A DNA stretch of 64,000 nucleotides from Psychromonas ossibalaenae ATCC BAA-1528 (GCF_000381745.1 NZ_KB906980.1:1-64000); one strand, 5' to 3'; positions 36,690 through 46,709 are shown, numbered from the stretch's first letter. Program-made: numbers and translations. Notes: generated by a model from the letters alone, not told the origin.

Positions 36690-38603
36690 TTAAAATTCTC
36701 TGAAATTAATACCCTGCGCGGTTAACAAGCGACGATGTCCCTGCAGTCGGCTTTGAAAGTTCTGCCAGTTACGATTTTTCGGCTGTGACCAGCAGACTTC
36801 AGCATTCGCTAGAAGGCGCGGAAAAAGCATATGGTCAATCCGATCCTGATTAAGCACCACCTCACTCCATAGTGCACACTGCACCCCTAATATGCGTGAC
36901 CTTAACGGGTCATCCTGGTCCAGTAGTTTCAGAGGTTGATAGCTATAAGCCTGCTCTAAAGGCAGAGTACCGGCCCAGTCAACACCCAGCTCCTGCGGCG
37001 CATAATCCTGAACCAGATCGAAATAGGTATAGCGGCTTGGCTGCATCACCACATCAAAACCGTTCTGTATACATTCCAACCCAGCCTGCTCACCTATCCA
37101 GGAGTAAACAACCGTCTCTTTACTGACCTTGTCACCCTGTTTAACTTCTTCCCAGCCAAGCATTCTTCTGCCGCGTTTATGCAGTCTGTTTTCCACATAC
37201 CGAAGCAGATGCCCCTGCAGCTCTTTTGTTTCCGTATACCCGTGCTCAGCCATTAATAAACGGCATTTTTCACTTCTGCTCCAGACTCCTTCTGGCACTT
37301 CATCTGCACCGATATGTATATAAGGTGAAGGAAACAGAGCACAAACTTCATCGATTACTTTATCGATGAACTGATAGGTACCCGGCAGTGCAGGAGACAG
37401 CACGTTATCCGTATAAGCCTGAATGCTTAAATAGTCCGACTTGTCTTGTTGATCCGCCAGTAGATACGGCAGTGATTTAATGGCAGCGCGGCTGTGCCCG
37501 GGAATATCTATTTCAGGGATCACTGTAATGGCAAACTGTTCGGCATAGCTGATCACCTCGCGGATTTCCTGCTTCGTGTAATAACCACCGTATTTTTCAG
37601 TTAAATGTGAAAACTGCGGCTCTAACTCAGTGCCCGGCCCCCGCCATGCACCAATCTCTGTTAATTCAGGAAATGCATTTATCTCAATCCGCCAGCCCTC
37701 ATCATCAGTCAGGTGCCAGTGAAAATAATTGTATTTGTATAAGGCTAACTGCTTAATCAGACGCTTAACCGTAGCGATAGAATGAAAATGGCGGGCACAA
37801 TCGAGCATCAGACCACGATACTGATAACGAGGCTGATCATTAATTTTCAGACAGGGTAATAAAATCACATTGTCCAGCCGCTCTGCCCCGCTAATTAACT
37901 GTATTAAAGTAGCGCAGGCATGCACAAAACCCTGCTGCGAATTTGCTTTGATCAGCACACTGTTTGGATTAACAGAAAGCGAATAAGCACAAACCGGCAT
38001 CTGTTCATCCAATACTAAAGAGACAGTGCCGCCGACACTTCTTCCCAGTGTAAAACCCGATGCTTGTGTAATTTCTGCACTCAGCCAGTCGCTGGCGGCC
38101 ATGGCCGGTTCATACTGAGAATTAATCTGTGTATCTGCCGATAACTCAAAAACACCTAAGAGACTGACCTGCGAAGCTGGCTGTGGAATAACTGCGCCGG
38201 CAGCAGCTTTAGCAGTAATTTTGTTCACTGTTTTCTGCACCGGCAGTTTTAAACTAACCGGATTAATAGATACCACTGTCGTTTTCTGGTAATTATCCGA
38301 AGCATCACAAATGAATGCTTCTCTGATACCGCATTCATAATTACTAAACGGCGCAGATTTTATTTTAAATTCAACAGTGTAACTACTGTTAGCAGCAATA
38401 ATTTCAGCTGCAGGCGGTGTTAACCTGCTGAAGGTTCCGACCTGTTTTACTGCACCTTTACTCAGTGACTCAGGAAAAATATAACGCGCAAAATCCATAG
38501 TCAGCAGCCAGTCAGAAAGCGCTGCATCCGTTCGATTATGCAGGGTTAAAGACAGGCGCATCTCTTGTGCATCGAGAACTGCGAGATCTATTTTAAAATT
38601 CAT
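36690..38603 (-). CDS. Beta-N-acetylhexosaminidase (GH20)
   Basis: 637 residues without an evident signal peptide, so cytoplasmic. An N-terminal carbohydrate-binding-like region (about 1-130) and a GH20b domain precede the catalytic barrel: GLMLDCARHFHSI, YFHWHLTDDEGWRIE, and the catalytic Asp-Glu pair in IHIGADEVPEGVW. It trims GlcNAc from imported chitooligosaccharides. In Vibrio the next upstream gene is the GlcNAc kinase; here GH9 is only 36 bp away. Confidence 0.94.
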   Translation of the reverse strand: MNFKIDLAVLDAQEMRLSLTLHNRTDAALSDWLLTMDFARYIFPESLSKGAVKQVGTFSRLTPPAAEIIAANSSYTVEFKIKSAPFSNYECGIREAFICDASDNYQKTTVVSINPVSLKLPVQKTVNKITAKAAAGAVIPQPASQVSLLGVFELSADTQINSQYEPAMAASDWLSAEITQASGFTLGRSVGGTVSLVLDEQMPVCAYSLSVNPNSVLIKANSQQGFVHACATLIQLISGAERLDNVILLPCLKINDQPRYQYRGLMLDCARHFHSIATVKRLIKQLALYKYNYFHWHLTDDEGWRIEINAFPELTEIGAWRGPGTELEPQFSHLTEKYGGYYTKQEIREVISYAEQFAITVIPEIDIPGHSRAAIKSLPYLLADQQDKSDYLSIQAYTDNVLSPALPGTYQFIDKVIDEVCALFPSPYIHIGADEVPEGVWSRSEKCRLLMAEHGYTETKELQGHLLRYVENRLHKRGRRMLGWEEVKQGDKVSKETVVYSWIGEQAGLECIQNGFDVVMQPSRYTYFDLVQDYAPQELGVDWAGTLPLEQAYSYQPLKLLDQDDPLRSRILGVQCALWSEVVLNQDRIDHMLFPRLLANAEVCWSQPKNRNWQNFQSRLQGHRRLLTAQGINFREF

Positions 38604-38639
38604 CTCTTACTCCTTCTCTAATTAAGGCAAAATACTTCA

Positions 38640-40349
38640 TCAGACCTCCTGCTGATCTGCATACTGCGCAGTCACAGCCAGCAGATACCAGCCGGCATGC
38701 GGGATCCACTGTTCACCCCAGCGCCAGTTCTGAAGCATGTCTCTGCCATGTACAGGCGGGTTAAAAGCGATATCATTTTCATTTTCAAAACCGCCGGTAA
38801 TGCCGTTACAAACGCCGCCTTTGGCATTAAAAAAACCTAATTCCGGCAGGTAATCCGGATTGTTAAAACCCGCCCCATCCAGCATGCACATATCGTATGG
38901 ATTTAATCCCAGGATCCAGTTCAGCGATCCCTGCGCAAACTTGTCTAGTTGAGCAGTAATCTCTGCATCATTAACCCAGGGTTTAGCAAAATAAGCCATG
39001 CAGGCTAATGAAGCTAAACGCGCATTTTCCCCCTGCCACCAGTAACCGCTCTCGTTATCATGAGCAATAAAGAAAGCACTGCGTTTTTCACCATTAACAG
39101 ATTTAACGTACTGACGCGGATAAGAAAACGGATTAAAAACTTCACTGCTGATAGACAGCTCAAAATTCAGTGCATTAATTAATATCTGCTGATACAGCTC
39201 TCTCTGCTGCAGATCTGTTTCAATCTCCAGATACTGACAAAGTGCAATAACCGGCAGGCCGGCTTCCGCGCCGTGAAAATAGGGACGTGAACCGTCGGCA
39301 TTAGCAGACCAGAAATGGTTGTGACTGGCATCGCTTTGCTGACGCCTGCTTAACTGTGCCGCCCAGTAACGTGCTTCCTGCAGGTATTTATCCAGCTCTG
39401 TTGTGCTGAAAAGCTCTACCGCTGCGATTAATGCACAATATTCATCAATAATATTTTCAACGGCGTCATCACAGTAATTGCAGTTATAGGTTTTCAGGTG
39501 CCAGTAAGCTGTTTCAGCACAGTTCAGATACTGCTGTGCATCATACTCTCCACCTTCAGGGCTTCGTGATGCTCGGGCAAGGGCGGCAATTGCCATGCCG
39601 GCTCCCTGACGAAAAGCAGCCTGATAATCATCCGTTTTATTACCGCTTTGTTTTTCGTAGGCACAGATATCGCGCTGCTTTGGATCTTTGCTCCATTTAT
39701 CAAAAACCGTCAGGTAAAAATAGCCCTCTTCACTGAACATGCGAAGCAGAAAATCGGCTCCAAATACAGCTTCCTCCTGCAGGCGAATTTTTGAATGGGT
39801 CGCAAAGTCCGGGCTGTCTTGTAATAAATCTAAACCTTTAAACATATTCCATACGATCATCGGGATCTGCTGCGGATTCATATAATTGGCATAGGAAAGG
39901 TGGCTGAAATATTTACTCATATCCCCCGATGCGTCATACCAGCCTCCGTGTACATCAACTTTTTTATCACTTCCCAAAACAGGTGCCTGCTTATCGTGCT
40001 GATCAAAAGTACCAGTGCAGCGCTGTGATTTGAAATAATGTAAAACATCAGAAAAACTGCTGTGCATTAAAATATTTTCAGCAATCAGGAAAGTATGTGA
40101 TGTACTGTCACCGCAGCGAAGAAAATATGAACCTGACAACTGAAAATCAGAAAAATCAACGAGATAAAAGTATCTATGGCTCCATTGGTCAACTGAACCG
40201 GAGGATAAAATCGGCAGGTGTTTAATCACTTCTCCATTTTCTGCGGATACTAATTTTACTGCGGGTAATTCTAAAAACGTTTCAGTCTGCAGGACGGCCT
40301 GCTTAGCCCCAAAACGCTCGTAACCTATATGATTGCTAAGCAGCTCCAC
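38640..40349 (-). CDS. GH9 glycosidase, probable exo-beta-D-glucosaminidase
   Basis: 569 residues: an N-terminal Ig-like domain (about 1-90) and a GH9 (alpha/alpha)6 domain with the Asp pair in VHGGWYDASGDMSKYF (about residues 134-149) and the C-terminal ALWSE-like equivalents NENDIAFNPP. No signal peptide, so cytoplasmic. The family member in the matching operon position of Photobacterium was reported to be an exo-glucosaminidase; cellulase annotation would be misleading here. Deacetylated chitobiose units are the likely substrate. Confidence 0.88.
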   Translation of the reverse strand: MELLSNHIGYERFGAKQAVLQTETFLELPAVKLVSAENGEVIKHLPILSSGSVDQWSHRYFYLVDFSDFQLSGSYFLRCGDSTSHTFLIAENILMHSSFSDVLHYFKSQRCTGTFDQHDKQAPVLGSDKKVDVHGGWYDASGDMSKYFSHLSYANYMNPQQIPMIVWNMFKGLDLLQDSPDFATHSKIRLQEEAVFGADFLLRMFSEEGYFYLTVFDKWSKDPKQRDICAYEKQSGNKTDDYQAAFRQGAGMAIAALARASRSPEGGEYDAQQYLNCAETAYWHLKTYNCNYCDDAVENIIDEYCALIAAVELFSTTELDKYLQEARYWAAQLSRRQQSDASHNHFWSANADGSRPYFHGAEAGLPVIALCQYLEIETDLQQRELYQQILINALNFELSISSEVFNPFSYPRQYVKSVNGEKRSAFFIAHDNESGYWWQGENARLASLACMAYFAKPWVNDAEITAQLDKFAQGSLNWILGLNPYDMCMLDGAGFNNPDYLPELGFFNAKGGVCNGITGGFENENDIAFNPPVHGRDMLQNWRWGEQWIPHAGWYLLAVTAQYADQQEV

Positions 40350-40418
40350 TTAACCTCCAGATGTCCGTTAAGATAACAAGGTTGCTTTTCAAAGCGCTTA
40401 ATTATCTGATCTACTATA

Positions 40419-40452
40419 AAAAAGAATCCCCGAGCCGTACGGCCCGGGGAAG
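40419..40452 (-). terminator. Terminator between transport and hydrolase parts of the operon
   Basis: On the minus strand a GC-rich stem (CCCCGGGCCG/CGGCTCGGGG with one offset) is followed by ATTCTTTTTT. It divides the binding-protein/ABC section from the GH9-GH20-GH94 section. Confidence 0.85.
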
Positions 40453-40510
40453 ACCACTTTAGAACGATGTTCCGCGATTCAAAGGAGAGTTGAATCGCAG
40501 GCATTTACCA

Positions 40511-41503
40511 TTACTCGTGTAAATGACAACGGACAAAGTGGTTTTCAGCAAGCTGCTTAGCCGCCGGCATCTCGTCTTTACAACGAGGTACAGCATGTAA
40601 ACAACGGCCGGCAAAAGGACAGCCAACTGAATCAGGTGTCCACAAAGGGATCTCTCCCTTGTTGCCTGCCAGTTTGGTATGAATCGATTTGCCCGGATCG
40701 GGTACAGCAGAAACCAACAGCTGTGTATAGGGGTGCTGCGGATCATGAATGATCTGATCGGTATCTCCCCACTCAACCATATGACCAACATACATTACCG
40801 CGAGATCTTCAGCGATATAACGTGCAGTGGCAATATCATGAGTGATGTACAGCAGTGACATTTCACGATCAAATTTCATTTCCTGCATCAGGTTAAGTAC
40901 CCCTGCGCGGATAGAAACATCTAGCATCGAGGTCGGCTCATCGGCAAGTACTACTTCAGCCCCCACCGCAATATTACGCGCTAAGTTAACCCGCTGACGC
41001 TGACCGCCGGAAAGCTGATGCGGAAACTTAGCAGCAGTTTCTTTAGCCGGAATAAGGCCAACCTGCTCAAGAAGTTCGTAGACGCGCTCTTCCAGCTCTT
41101 TTTTATTACCCTTGCTGACCTTGTTATGAATCTTCAAAGGACGGGCAATATGGTGGAAGATATTATGGGTCGGATTTAAAGAACCAAACGGGTCCTGCCA
41201 GACCATCTGCACACCTTCCCGGTAGGTCATCAGCTCCTTACGATGTGTAATGGTCTGAATATCACGCCCTTTATATAAAATCTTGCCGGCTGTCGGGGCA
41301 TACATTTTAGCTATCATTTTAGCAATGGTAGATTTACCGGAACCGGATTCACCTACAACAGCCATACCGCGGCTTTTGTACATTTTAAAAGAGACATCAT
41401 TAGATGCGCGCATCAGCGGCTGTTTTAATGCATTACTGCTGACCTTGAAGTCTTTGACGATATTCTGCCCTTCAACCAGAAGTTCACCGTACTTATTACT
41501 CAT
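40511..41503 (-). CDS. Chitobiose ABC transporter ATPase (OppF/DppF type)
   Basis: A 330-residue ATPase with Walker A GESGSGKST, signature LSGGQRQRV and Walker B VVLADEPTSMLDVS, ending with the oligopeptide-family C-terminal Cys-rich segment (CPFAGRCLHAVPRC). Vibrio homologues in this operon import (GlcNAc)2 rather than peptides. It is 33 bp after the partner ATPase gene. Confidence 0.92.
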   Translation of the reverse strand: MSNKYGELLVEGQNIVKDFKVSSNALKQPLMRASNDVSFKMYKSRGMAVVGESGSGKSTIAKMIAKMYAPTAGKILYKGRDIQTITHRKELMTYREGVQMVWQDPFGSLNPTHNIFHHIARPLKIHNKVSKGNKKELEERVYELLEQVGLIPAKETAAKFPHQLSGGQRQRVNLARNIAVGAEVVLADEPTSMLDVSIRAGVLNLMQEMKFDREMSLLYITHDIATARYIAEDLAVMYVGHMVEWGDTDQIIHDPQHPYTQLLVSAVPDPGKSIHTKLAGNKGEIPLWTPDSVGCPFAGRCLHAVPRCKDEMPAAKQLAENHFVRCHLHE

Positions 41504-41536
41504 AACTATTTCCTTAAATAATCTAATCTGAAGGTC

Positions 41537-42553
41537 CTAAACCGCGACAGCCTCAGTTTCAACAATCGCAATCGGCTGGCCGCCGACAGCAAGATGACAA
41601 TTAGAGAGATGCCCTGCCTGGACATCACGCAGCTGCGTCGCTTTCCTGCGGCAGATATCAGTGACACGTTCACAACGCGCCTGAAAACGACAGCCCTGCG
41701 GCAGATCCAGCAGATTAAGCGGATTTCCCGGAATACCTTTTAGTTCAGCTTTAGGTCCGGTTAATGACGGGAAAGAACTTCCTAAACCATGTGTATAGGG
41801 ATGGTAAGGGCTTTCTAAAATGTCTTTAGCGGCGGCAACTTCAATTAACTCACCTGAGTACATGATGCCGATACGGTCTGAAAACTCGACCATTAGCGAC
41901 AGATCATGGGTAATGAATAAAATAGAGAAACCAAACTCTTCTTTTAAGGCATAGATTTTTTGTAATATTTCACGCTGTACCACCACATCAAGCGCGGTAG
42001 TCGGCTCATCCATAATGATTAATTTAGGATTAAGCGCTAAGGCAATAGCAATCACTAAACGCTGACGCATACCGCCGGAGAACTGGTGCGGATAGTCTGA
42101 TAAACGATTAGGGTGAATATCAACAATCTGCAGCAGCTGCTCTGCACGTTTTACTGCTTCATATTTGTTTTTATCGGTGTGACGCATAATCACATCGGTA
42201 AACTGATCAACAATCGGGATAACCGGATTCAAAGCGTTCATCGCACTTTGAAATACCATGGACATTTCACTCCAGCGAAAGATGCCCATTTCACCATCGC
42301 TGTACTTCATGATGTCTTTTGCACCGTTACCATCATCAAAGAGAACTTCACCGCCGCTGATATAAGCCGGCGGCTTATGCAGGCGCATTAATGAAAAAGC
42401 AACCGTTGATTTACCGCAGCCAGACTCACCAGCAAGGCCGAATACTTCACCTTTGCCGATATCAAAACTAACATTGTTTACCGCACGTACATCACCATCA
42501 GCAGTGATGTAGTCAACACATAAATTACGGATAGATATTTGAGGTGTAGTCAT
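41537..42553 (-). CDS. Chitobiose ABC transporter ATPase (OppD/DppD type)
   Basis: 338 residues with Walker A GESGCGKST, signature FSGGMRQRL, Walker B IIMDEPTTALDVV and the C-terminal oligo_HPY Cys cluster (CRFQARCERVTDIC). It pairs with the following ATPase as a heterodimer. It overlaps the permease stop codon, so the two are coupled. Confidence 0.92.
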   Translation of the reverse strand: MTTPQISIRNLCVDYITADGDVRAVNNVSFDIGKGEVFGLAGESGCGKSTVAFSLMRLHKPPAYISGGEVLFDDGNGAKDIMKYSDGEMGIFRWSEMSMVFQSAMNALNPVIPIVDQFTDVIMRHTDKNKYEAVKRAEQLLQIVDIHPNRLSDYPHQFSGGMRQRLVIAIALALNPKLIIMDEPTTALDVVVQREILQKIYALKEEFGFSILFITHDLSLMVEFSDRIGIMYSGELIEVAAAKDILESPYHPYTHGLGSSFPSLTGPKAELKGIPGNPLNLLDLPQGCRFQARCERVTDICRRKATQLRDVQAGHLSNCHLAVGGQPIAIVETEAVAV

Positions 42554-43593
42554 TATTTTTCTCCGCCCGCTAAGTCTTTTACACCAGCAAAGCTTGGAAC
42601 AGCTGTATGCGGGGTACGTGATTCTTTATCTTTTTTAGCCATTTTTTCCCAGCGTTTCATGCCCTTATTAGAGCGCAACTGCGGATTGGCAATTTCATCA
42701 ACGGCAAAGTTAAGCATGGAAAGACCGATTGCCAGCGTTGACAGTGCTAAACACGGCGCTAATAACTCCCACCAGGCGCCGATCAGAATCGCCGATGAAG
42801 TCTGCACGTTATAGAGCATAATGCCCCAGCTGATTGTGCCCGGGTCACCAAGACCTAAGAATGAGATAGTTGCTTCAGTCACGATTGCGTAGCTGACCGA
42901 ACCGATAAAACTTGCTCCGACAATTGAGATCAGGTTTGGCAGAATCTCAATAAAGATAATACGTATACGCGACTCTCCTAATACCTCAGCGGCTTTTACA
43001 AACTCTTTTTCTCTTAATGACATGGTCTGTGCGCGTATTACCCGCGCCCCCCATGCCCAGGAGGTCATACCGATTATCAGTGCAATGGTTAACGGCCCCG
43101 CCTCCCCGATAAAGGCGGCTAATACAAACAGCAGCGGATACTGAGGAATAACCAGCATGATGTTCATCGCCGCACTTAATATGTCGTCGACACGACCGCC
43201 GAAGTAACCTGCTGATATACCGACCACTGTTGCTAAGAAACAAACAACGATACCTGCGCCGAAACCAACCGCCAGAGATACACGTGCGCCGTAGGCAACC
43301 TGCGCCCAGACATCACGCCCCATGCGGGTTGTACCTAAAACATGATCTGCTTTTTTAGACATCAGCATTTTTCGCTTATCATCAGCTAAGTTCTGCGCCA
43401 CCCAGCCGTCTGGAGAAGCTTGTGCCATTTTCACAATAGCCCCTGGGTATTCATGCGGTTTACCAGTACGTTTATCTGGTACATGCCCGGTAATTAACGG
43501 TGCAAATACCGCCATAAAGATAAATATAAACAGGATGCTGCAGCCGAATAATGCTTTCGGATTATTTGACAGTAATTTAATCAAACCTTTCAT
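42553..43593 (-). CDS. Chitobiose ABC transporter permease (DppC type)
   Basis: 346 residues. An N-terminal helix (about 12-34) and a periplasmic insert with VLGTTRMGRDVWAQVAYGAR precede five helices bearing the EAA motif (EKEFVKAAEVLGESRIRIIF). It is the second permease, with 5 bp between its start and the DppB-like stop codon. Confidence 0.92.
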   Translation of the reverse strand: MKGLIKLLSNNPKALFGCSILFIFIFMAVFAPLITGHVPDKRTGKPHEYPGAIVKMAQASPDGWVAQNLADDKRKMLMSKKADHVLGTTRMGRDVWAQVAYGARVSLAVGFGAGIVVCFLATVVGISAGYFGGRVDDILSAAMNIMLVIPQYPLLFVLAAFIGEAGPLTIALIIGMTSWAWGARVIRAQTMSLREKEFVKAAEVLGESRIRIIFIEILPNLISIVGASFIGSVSYAIVTEATISFLGLGDPGTISWGIMLYNVQTSSAILIGAWWELLAPCLALSTLAIGLSMLNFAVDEIANPQLRSNKGMKRWEKMAKKDKESRTPHTAVPSFAGVKDLAGGEK

Positions 43594-43598
43594 AATTC

Positions 43599-44582
43599 TT
43601 AAGCTCCCTTACGAAGGCGAGGATCCAGCACAACATAAAGCATGTCGGCTAATAAATTGAAGAACAGCATAAACAGTGTCATTACCAGTAACTGCCCCTG
43701 CAGTACCTGATAGTCACGCGCATTGATTGCATTCAATAAAACTGTCCCAAGGCCGGGGTAATTGAAAATAATTTCCACAATCATCTGACCACCGATAGCC
43801 ATACCCAGCGCCATAGACAGCGCAGTGACACTCGGCAGCATAGCGTTACGCGCCGCATAGTTAAATACCACACGGTTTTCACTCAGCCCCTTGCCTTTAG
43901 CCATAGTGATGTAATCTTCAGCTAACAAGTTGATCATATTATTACGCATGTTGATAAGGAAACCGCCGACCTGCACAATCGAAGCTGCAATTAACGGCAA
44001 TACTGCGTGGTAAGCGACATCTTTTAGAAATGTCCAGCTTGTCCAGTCAGGAGTGAGTCCCGGCGTGTAGGCATTACCGGTAGGGAACCAACCTAAACCG
44101 ATAGCAAAAGTAAACATCAGAATCATCGCAATAACCACTTGCGGTACAGACTGAACAGCCAACATGCCGGGGGAAAAAATCGTATCGAACTTACTGCCGC
44201 GGCGCCAGGCGGCAAAAATGCCGAGTACAGAGCCTAAAGTAAATGATAATAATACTGCACTACCGGCGAGGAACAGAGACCAGCCGAATGCGTTACCCAG
44301 TACAGAGTTTACCGATAACGGGTAGAACTGCACTGAAGTGCCTAACTCCCAGCTAAGAACACTTTTGATGTAGATAAAAAACTGCTCATAAAGAGGACCG
44401 TCAACAAAGCCTAATAACTCTTTCATGGCAGCGATACGCTCAGGTGTTACTTGAGTAGTTGCGTTTGCAAACATCATGGTTACCGGATCGCCCGGCATTG
44501 CCCGTGGAATAATAAAGTTCAAGGTTGCTGCAAAGAGCAACGCAATAAAGTAAAACGATAAACGTCTTAAGAAAAATCCCAT
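43599..44582 (-). CDS. Chitobiose ABC transporter permease (DppB type)
   Basis: 327 residues, six predicted helices, with N-terminal FFLRRLSFYFIALLFAATLN and the motif NFIIPRAMPGDPV typical of DppB proteins; EAA-like DYITMAKGKGLSENRVVFNY. First gene after the binding protein, beyond a terminator and ~205 bp. Confidence 0.92.
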   Translation of the reverse strand: MGFFLRRLSFYFIALLFAATLNFIIPRAMPGDPVTMMFANATTQVTPERIAAMKELLGFVDGPLYEQFFIYIKSVLSWELGTSVQFYPLSVNSVLGNAFGWSLFLAGSAVLLSFTLGSVLGIFAAWRRGSKFDTIFSPGMLAVQSVPQVVIAMILMFTFAIGLGWFPTGNAYTPGLTPDWTSWTFLKDVAYHAVLPLIAASIVQVGGFLINMRNNMINLLAEDYITMAKGKGLSENRVVFNYAARNAMLPSVTALSMALGMAIGGQMIVEIIFNYPGLGTVLLNAINARDYQVLQGQLLVMTLFMLFFNLLADMLYVVLDPRLRKGA

Positions 44583-44752
44583 AACTTACACCTTAATAAT
44601 CCATTACTTGTCCGCGTAAGCGGAATGGAAAAATCATCATGGTAAAACAGTCACCACAATAAAAAATTGCGAGGAAAAAAGGCGCACAATAGATGCGCCA
44701 AAACTTACTTCTATAGAACTGTTAACTTATATTTAACAAATAACGGTTTAAT

Positions 44753-44781
44753 TAAAAAAGGCACACAATGTGTGCCTTTGG
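44753..44781 (-). terminator. Terminator/attenuator after the chitooligosaccharide-binding protein gene
   Basis: Perfect 10-bp stem AAAGGCACAC/GTGTGCCTTT with a 3-base loop, followed on the minus strand by TTTAATTAAA. It would let the binding protein be made in excess over the membrane components. Confidence 0.9.
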
Positions 44782-44787
44782 TTAACG

Positions 44788-46470
44788 TTATTTAATCGGT
44801 TTTAAGTCTAATACCTGTAGAACACGCTCAGGAATACCTGCATAGATGCCTGGACGGCCTTTCGCATTGTCTGCATTCCACCAGCCGCTGAAGCGACTTG
44901 TGTTGTATTGGAAGCTGTTTAAGCCGGACATAACTGGAATGGTTACCTGATCAGCAGCAATGATTGCCTGAATCTGGTTTGCCATCTTGATCTGTTCAGC
45001 TTTATCAGCCGTTTTGTAGAAGCTTGCTAATAAAGCGTCAACTTTAGCGTTTTTCCAATGGTGCATAGCAAAACGCGGCGCAGTTGCTGTCTGGTACTTA
45101 GACGCGTACGCGCTGTCCCAGTATTTGTGCGGGTCACTACCGTGGAAGTAGTTAGTGTAAGCTACATCATAAGTCGCATCCTGCATCGCTTTGTTGTATA
45201 CCGCAAAATCAGGCGTACGTGCTTTAGCTTTAATACCTACTTCTTCTAAGTTTTCAACAGCAAGCTGTACCGTGTTGTTAAAATCAGTCCAGCCGTTTGG
45301 AGACTGAATAATCAGCTCAAATGATTTACCAGACGGAGTTTCTACATAACCATCGTCATTTAAATCTTTAAAGCCGGCTTTCGTTAATAAGGCTTTAGCG
45401 CCGTCAACATTGTAGGTATTGAATTTTTTGTATTTATTATGAACAGCTTCGTCAGACCATGCTTCAAACGCATAACCTAAACCAGAAGCAAAATCATTCA
45501 CCACACCGTTACCGTAGAATGCGATATCAATAATAGTTTCGCGATCTATCGCCATTGAGAATGCACGACGGAAATCAACATTCGTCAGTGCTTCATTTTT
45601 AGCAGCATCAGGGTTTTTGAAGTTAACAACAAATGCCTGAGTACCTGCCGGCGTTAACCAGTATTTATGATTTGGATTTTTAGATGCGTATGTTTTGTCG
45701 ATATCTGGAATGAATGAAGCAGACCAGTCCAGCTCAGAATTGATAACCTTGCCTAATAACTGATCGTTGTTTGCAATTTGCGGCATACGGATACAGTCAA
45801 CATCTAGATTATCTGCATCCCAGTATGTTGCAGAAGTACACTGAGTGTATAAAGTAGGAGTAAACACATCCACTTCAGTAAACGGACCAGTACCTACAGG
45901 GTTTTCATTGGTAAATGTATCCGGCTTGTCAACTTTGCTCCATACGTGCTGTGCTACAACTGGTACACGAACTATTTCGTAAGGTGCGTTAGAGTTTGCT
46001 TCAGCTAAAGTGAACTCAACTTTGTATTCATTTATTTTCTTAACCGAAGTAACAACTTTATTAACACCGGTCTGGTCTAGAGAGGTTGTGTTTTTCACTA
46101 AATCGAATGTGAACACAACATCATCTGCAGTGAATTTTTCACCGTCAGACCACTTAACACCTTTACGGATATCAAAGGTTACTGATTTTAGGTCTTTAGC
46201 CATTTCAAAACCAGTGGCTAAACGGAACTCAGGTTTGTTAGCGTGCATCTCATTAAAGATAACCAGCGGCTCGTATACAAAACCGAGTGTTGTACGTAAA
46301 GCAGTACCCAGGAACGGATTAAAGTTACGGATACTTGTAGGGTATAGGTGAGAAACAATTGTTAATTCGCTTTTATCTGAAGCTTGAGCAATTTGCGGTG
46401 TAATCAAACCCGCAGCAGCTGCTGAAAGAACAAGTGCAGTTATTTTCGTTTTTTTAAAATTGGCAAACAT
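44788..46470 (-). CDS. Periplasmic chitooligosaccharide-binding protein (CBP, SBP family 5)
   Basis: A 560-residue solute-binding protein with a signal peptide (hydrophobic about 11-27, cleavage near AQA-S at 30). Family 5 features: PTSIRNFNPFLG at the start, WSDGEKFTADDVVFTFD, and NVDFRRAFSMAIDRE. In Vibrio the homologue binds chitooligosaccharides in the periplasm and, when unliganded, holds ChiS inactive, so it both feeds the transporter and controls the divergent kinase. First gene of the operon. Confidence 0.93.
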   Translation of the reverse strand: MFANFKKTKITALVLSAAAAGLITPQIAQASDKSELTIVSHLYPTSIRNFNPFLGTALRTTLGFVYEPLVIFNEMHANKPEFRLATGFEMAKDLKSVTFDIRKGVKWSDGEKFTADDVVFTFDLVKNTTSLDQTGVNKVVTSVKKINEYKVEFTLAEANSNAPYEIVRVPVVAQHVWSKVDKPDTFTNENPVGTGPFTEVDVFTPTLYTQCTSATYWDADNLDVDCIRMPQIANNDQLLGKVINSELDWSASFIPDIDKTYASKNPNHKYWLTPAGTQAFVVNFKNPDAAKNEALTNVDFRRAFSMAIDRETIIDIAFYGNGVVNDFASGLGYAFEAWSDEAVHNKYKKFNTYNVDGAKALLTKAGFKDLNDDGYVETPSGKSFELIIQSPNGWTDFNNTVQLAVENLEEVGIKAKARTPDFAVYNKAMQDATYDVAYTNYFHGSDPHKYWDSAYASKYQTATAPRFAMHHWKNAKVDALLASFYKTADKAEQIKMANQIQAIIAADQVTIPVMSGLNSFQYNTSRFSGWWNADNAKGRPGIYAGIPERVLQVLDLKPIK

Positions 46471-46589
46471 TTGTATTCCTTACTCTATATTTTTCAATAA
46501 TATTTATACGTACAAACATTTTTCAATAAGTTTTATGTCTCATCCTGAGTGCCTAGCAGCTCATTCTTGAGTCTCGTATTCACTCTTAT

Positions 46590-46601
46590 CTGAGTGCTAA
46601 C
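46590..46601. promoter_or_regulatory. Possible SlmA-type site
   Basis: CTGAGTGCTAAC (opposite strand GTTAGCACTCAG) matches 9 of 12 positions of the SlmA-like palindrome GTGAGTACTCAC. SlmA co-activates the chitobiose promoter in V. cholerae. The match is weak. Confidence 0.25.
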
Positions 46602-46709
46602 CTATTGAAAAATTCCATTCAAACCATGGCCACTTAAACTCTGAAACATTCTCATGTCCGGCTTTCGCTGCTAAGAAAACTACAGCAGTTCAAAAGAGTC
46701 AATTCCTCT

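Noticed and set aside
40459-40791. 110-codon frame over the end of the ATPase gene
   Set aside because: Lies within the clear ABC ATPase reading frame and has no family features.
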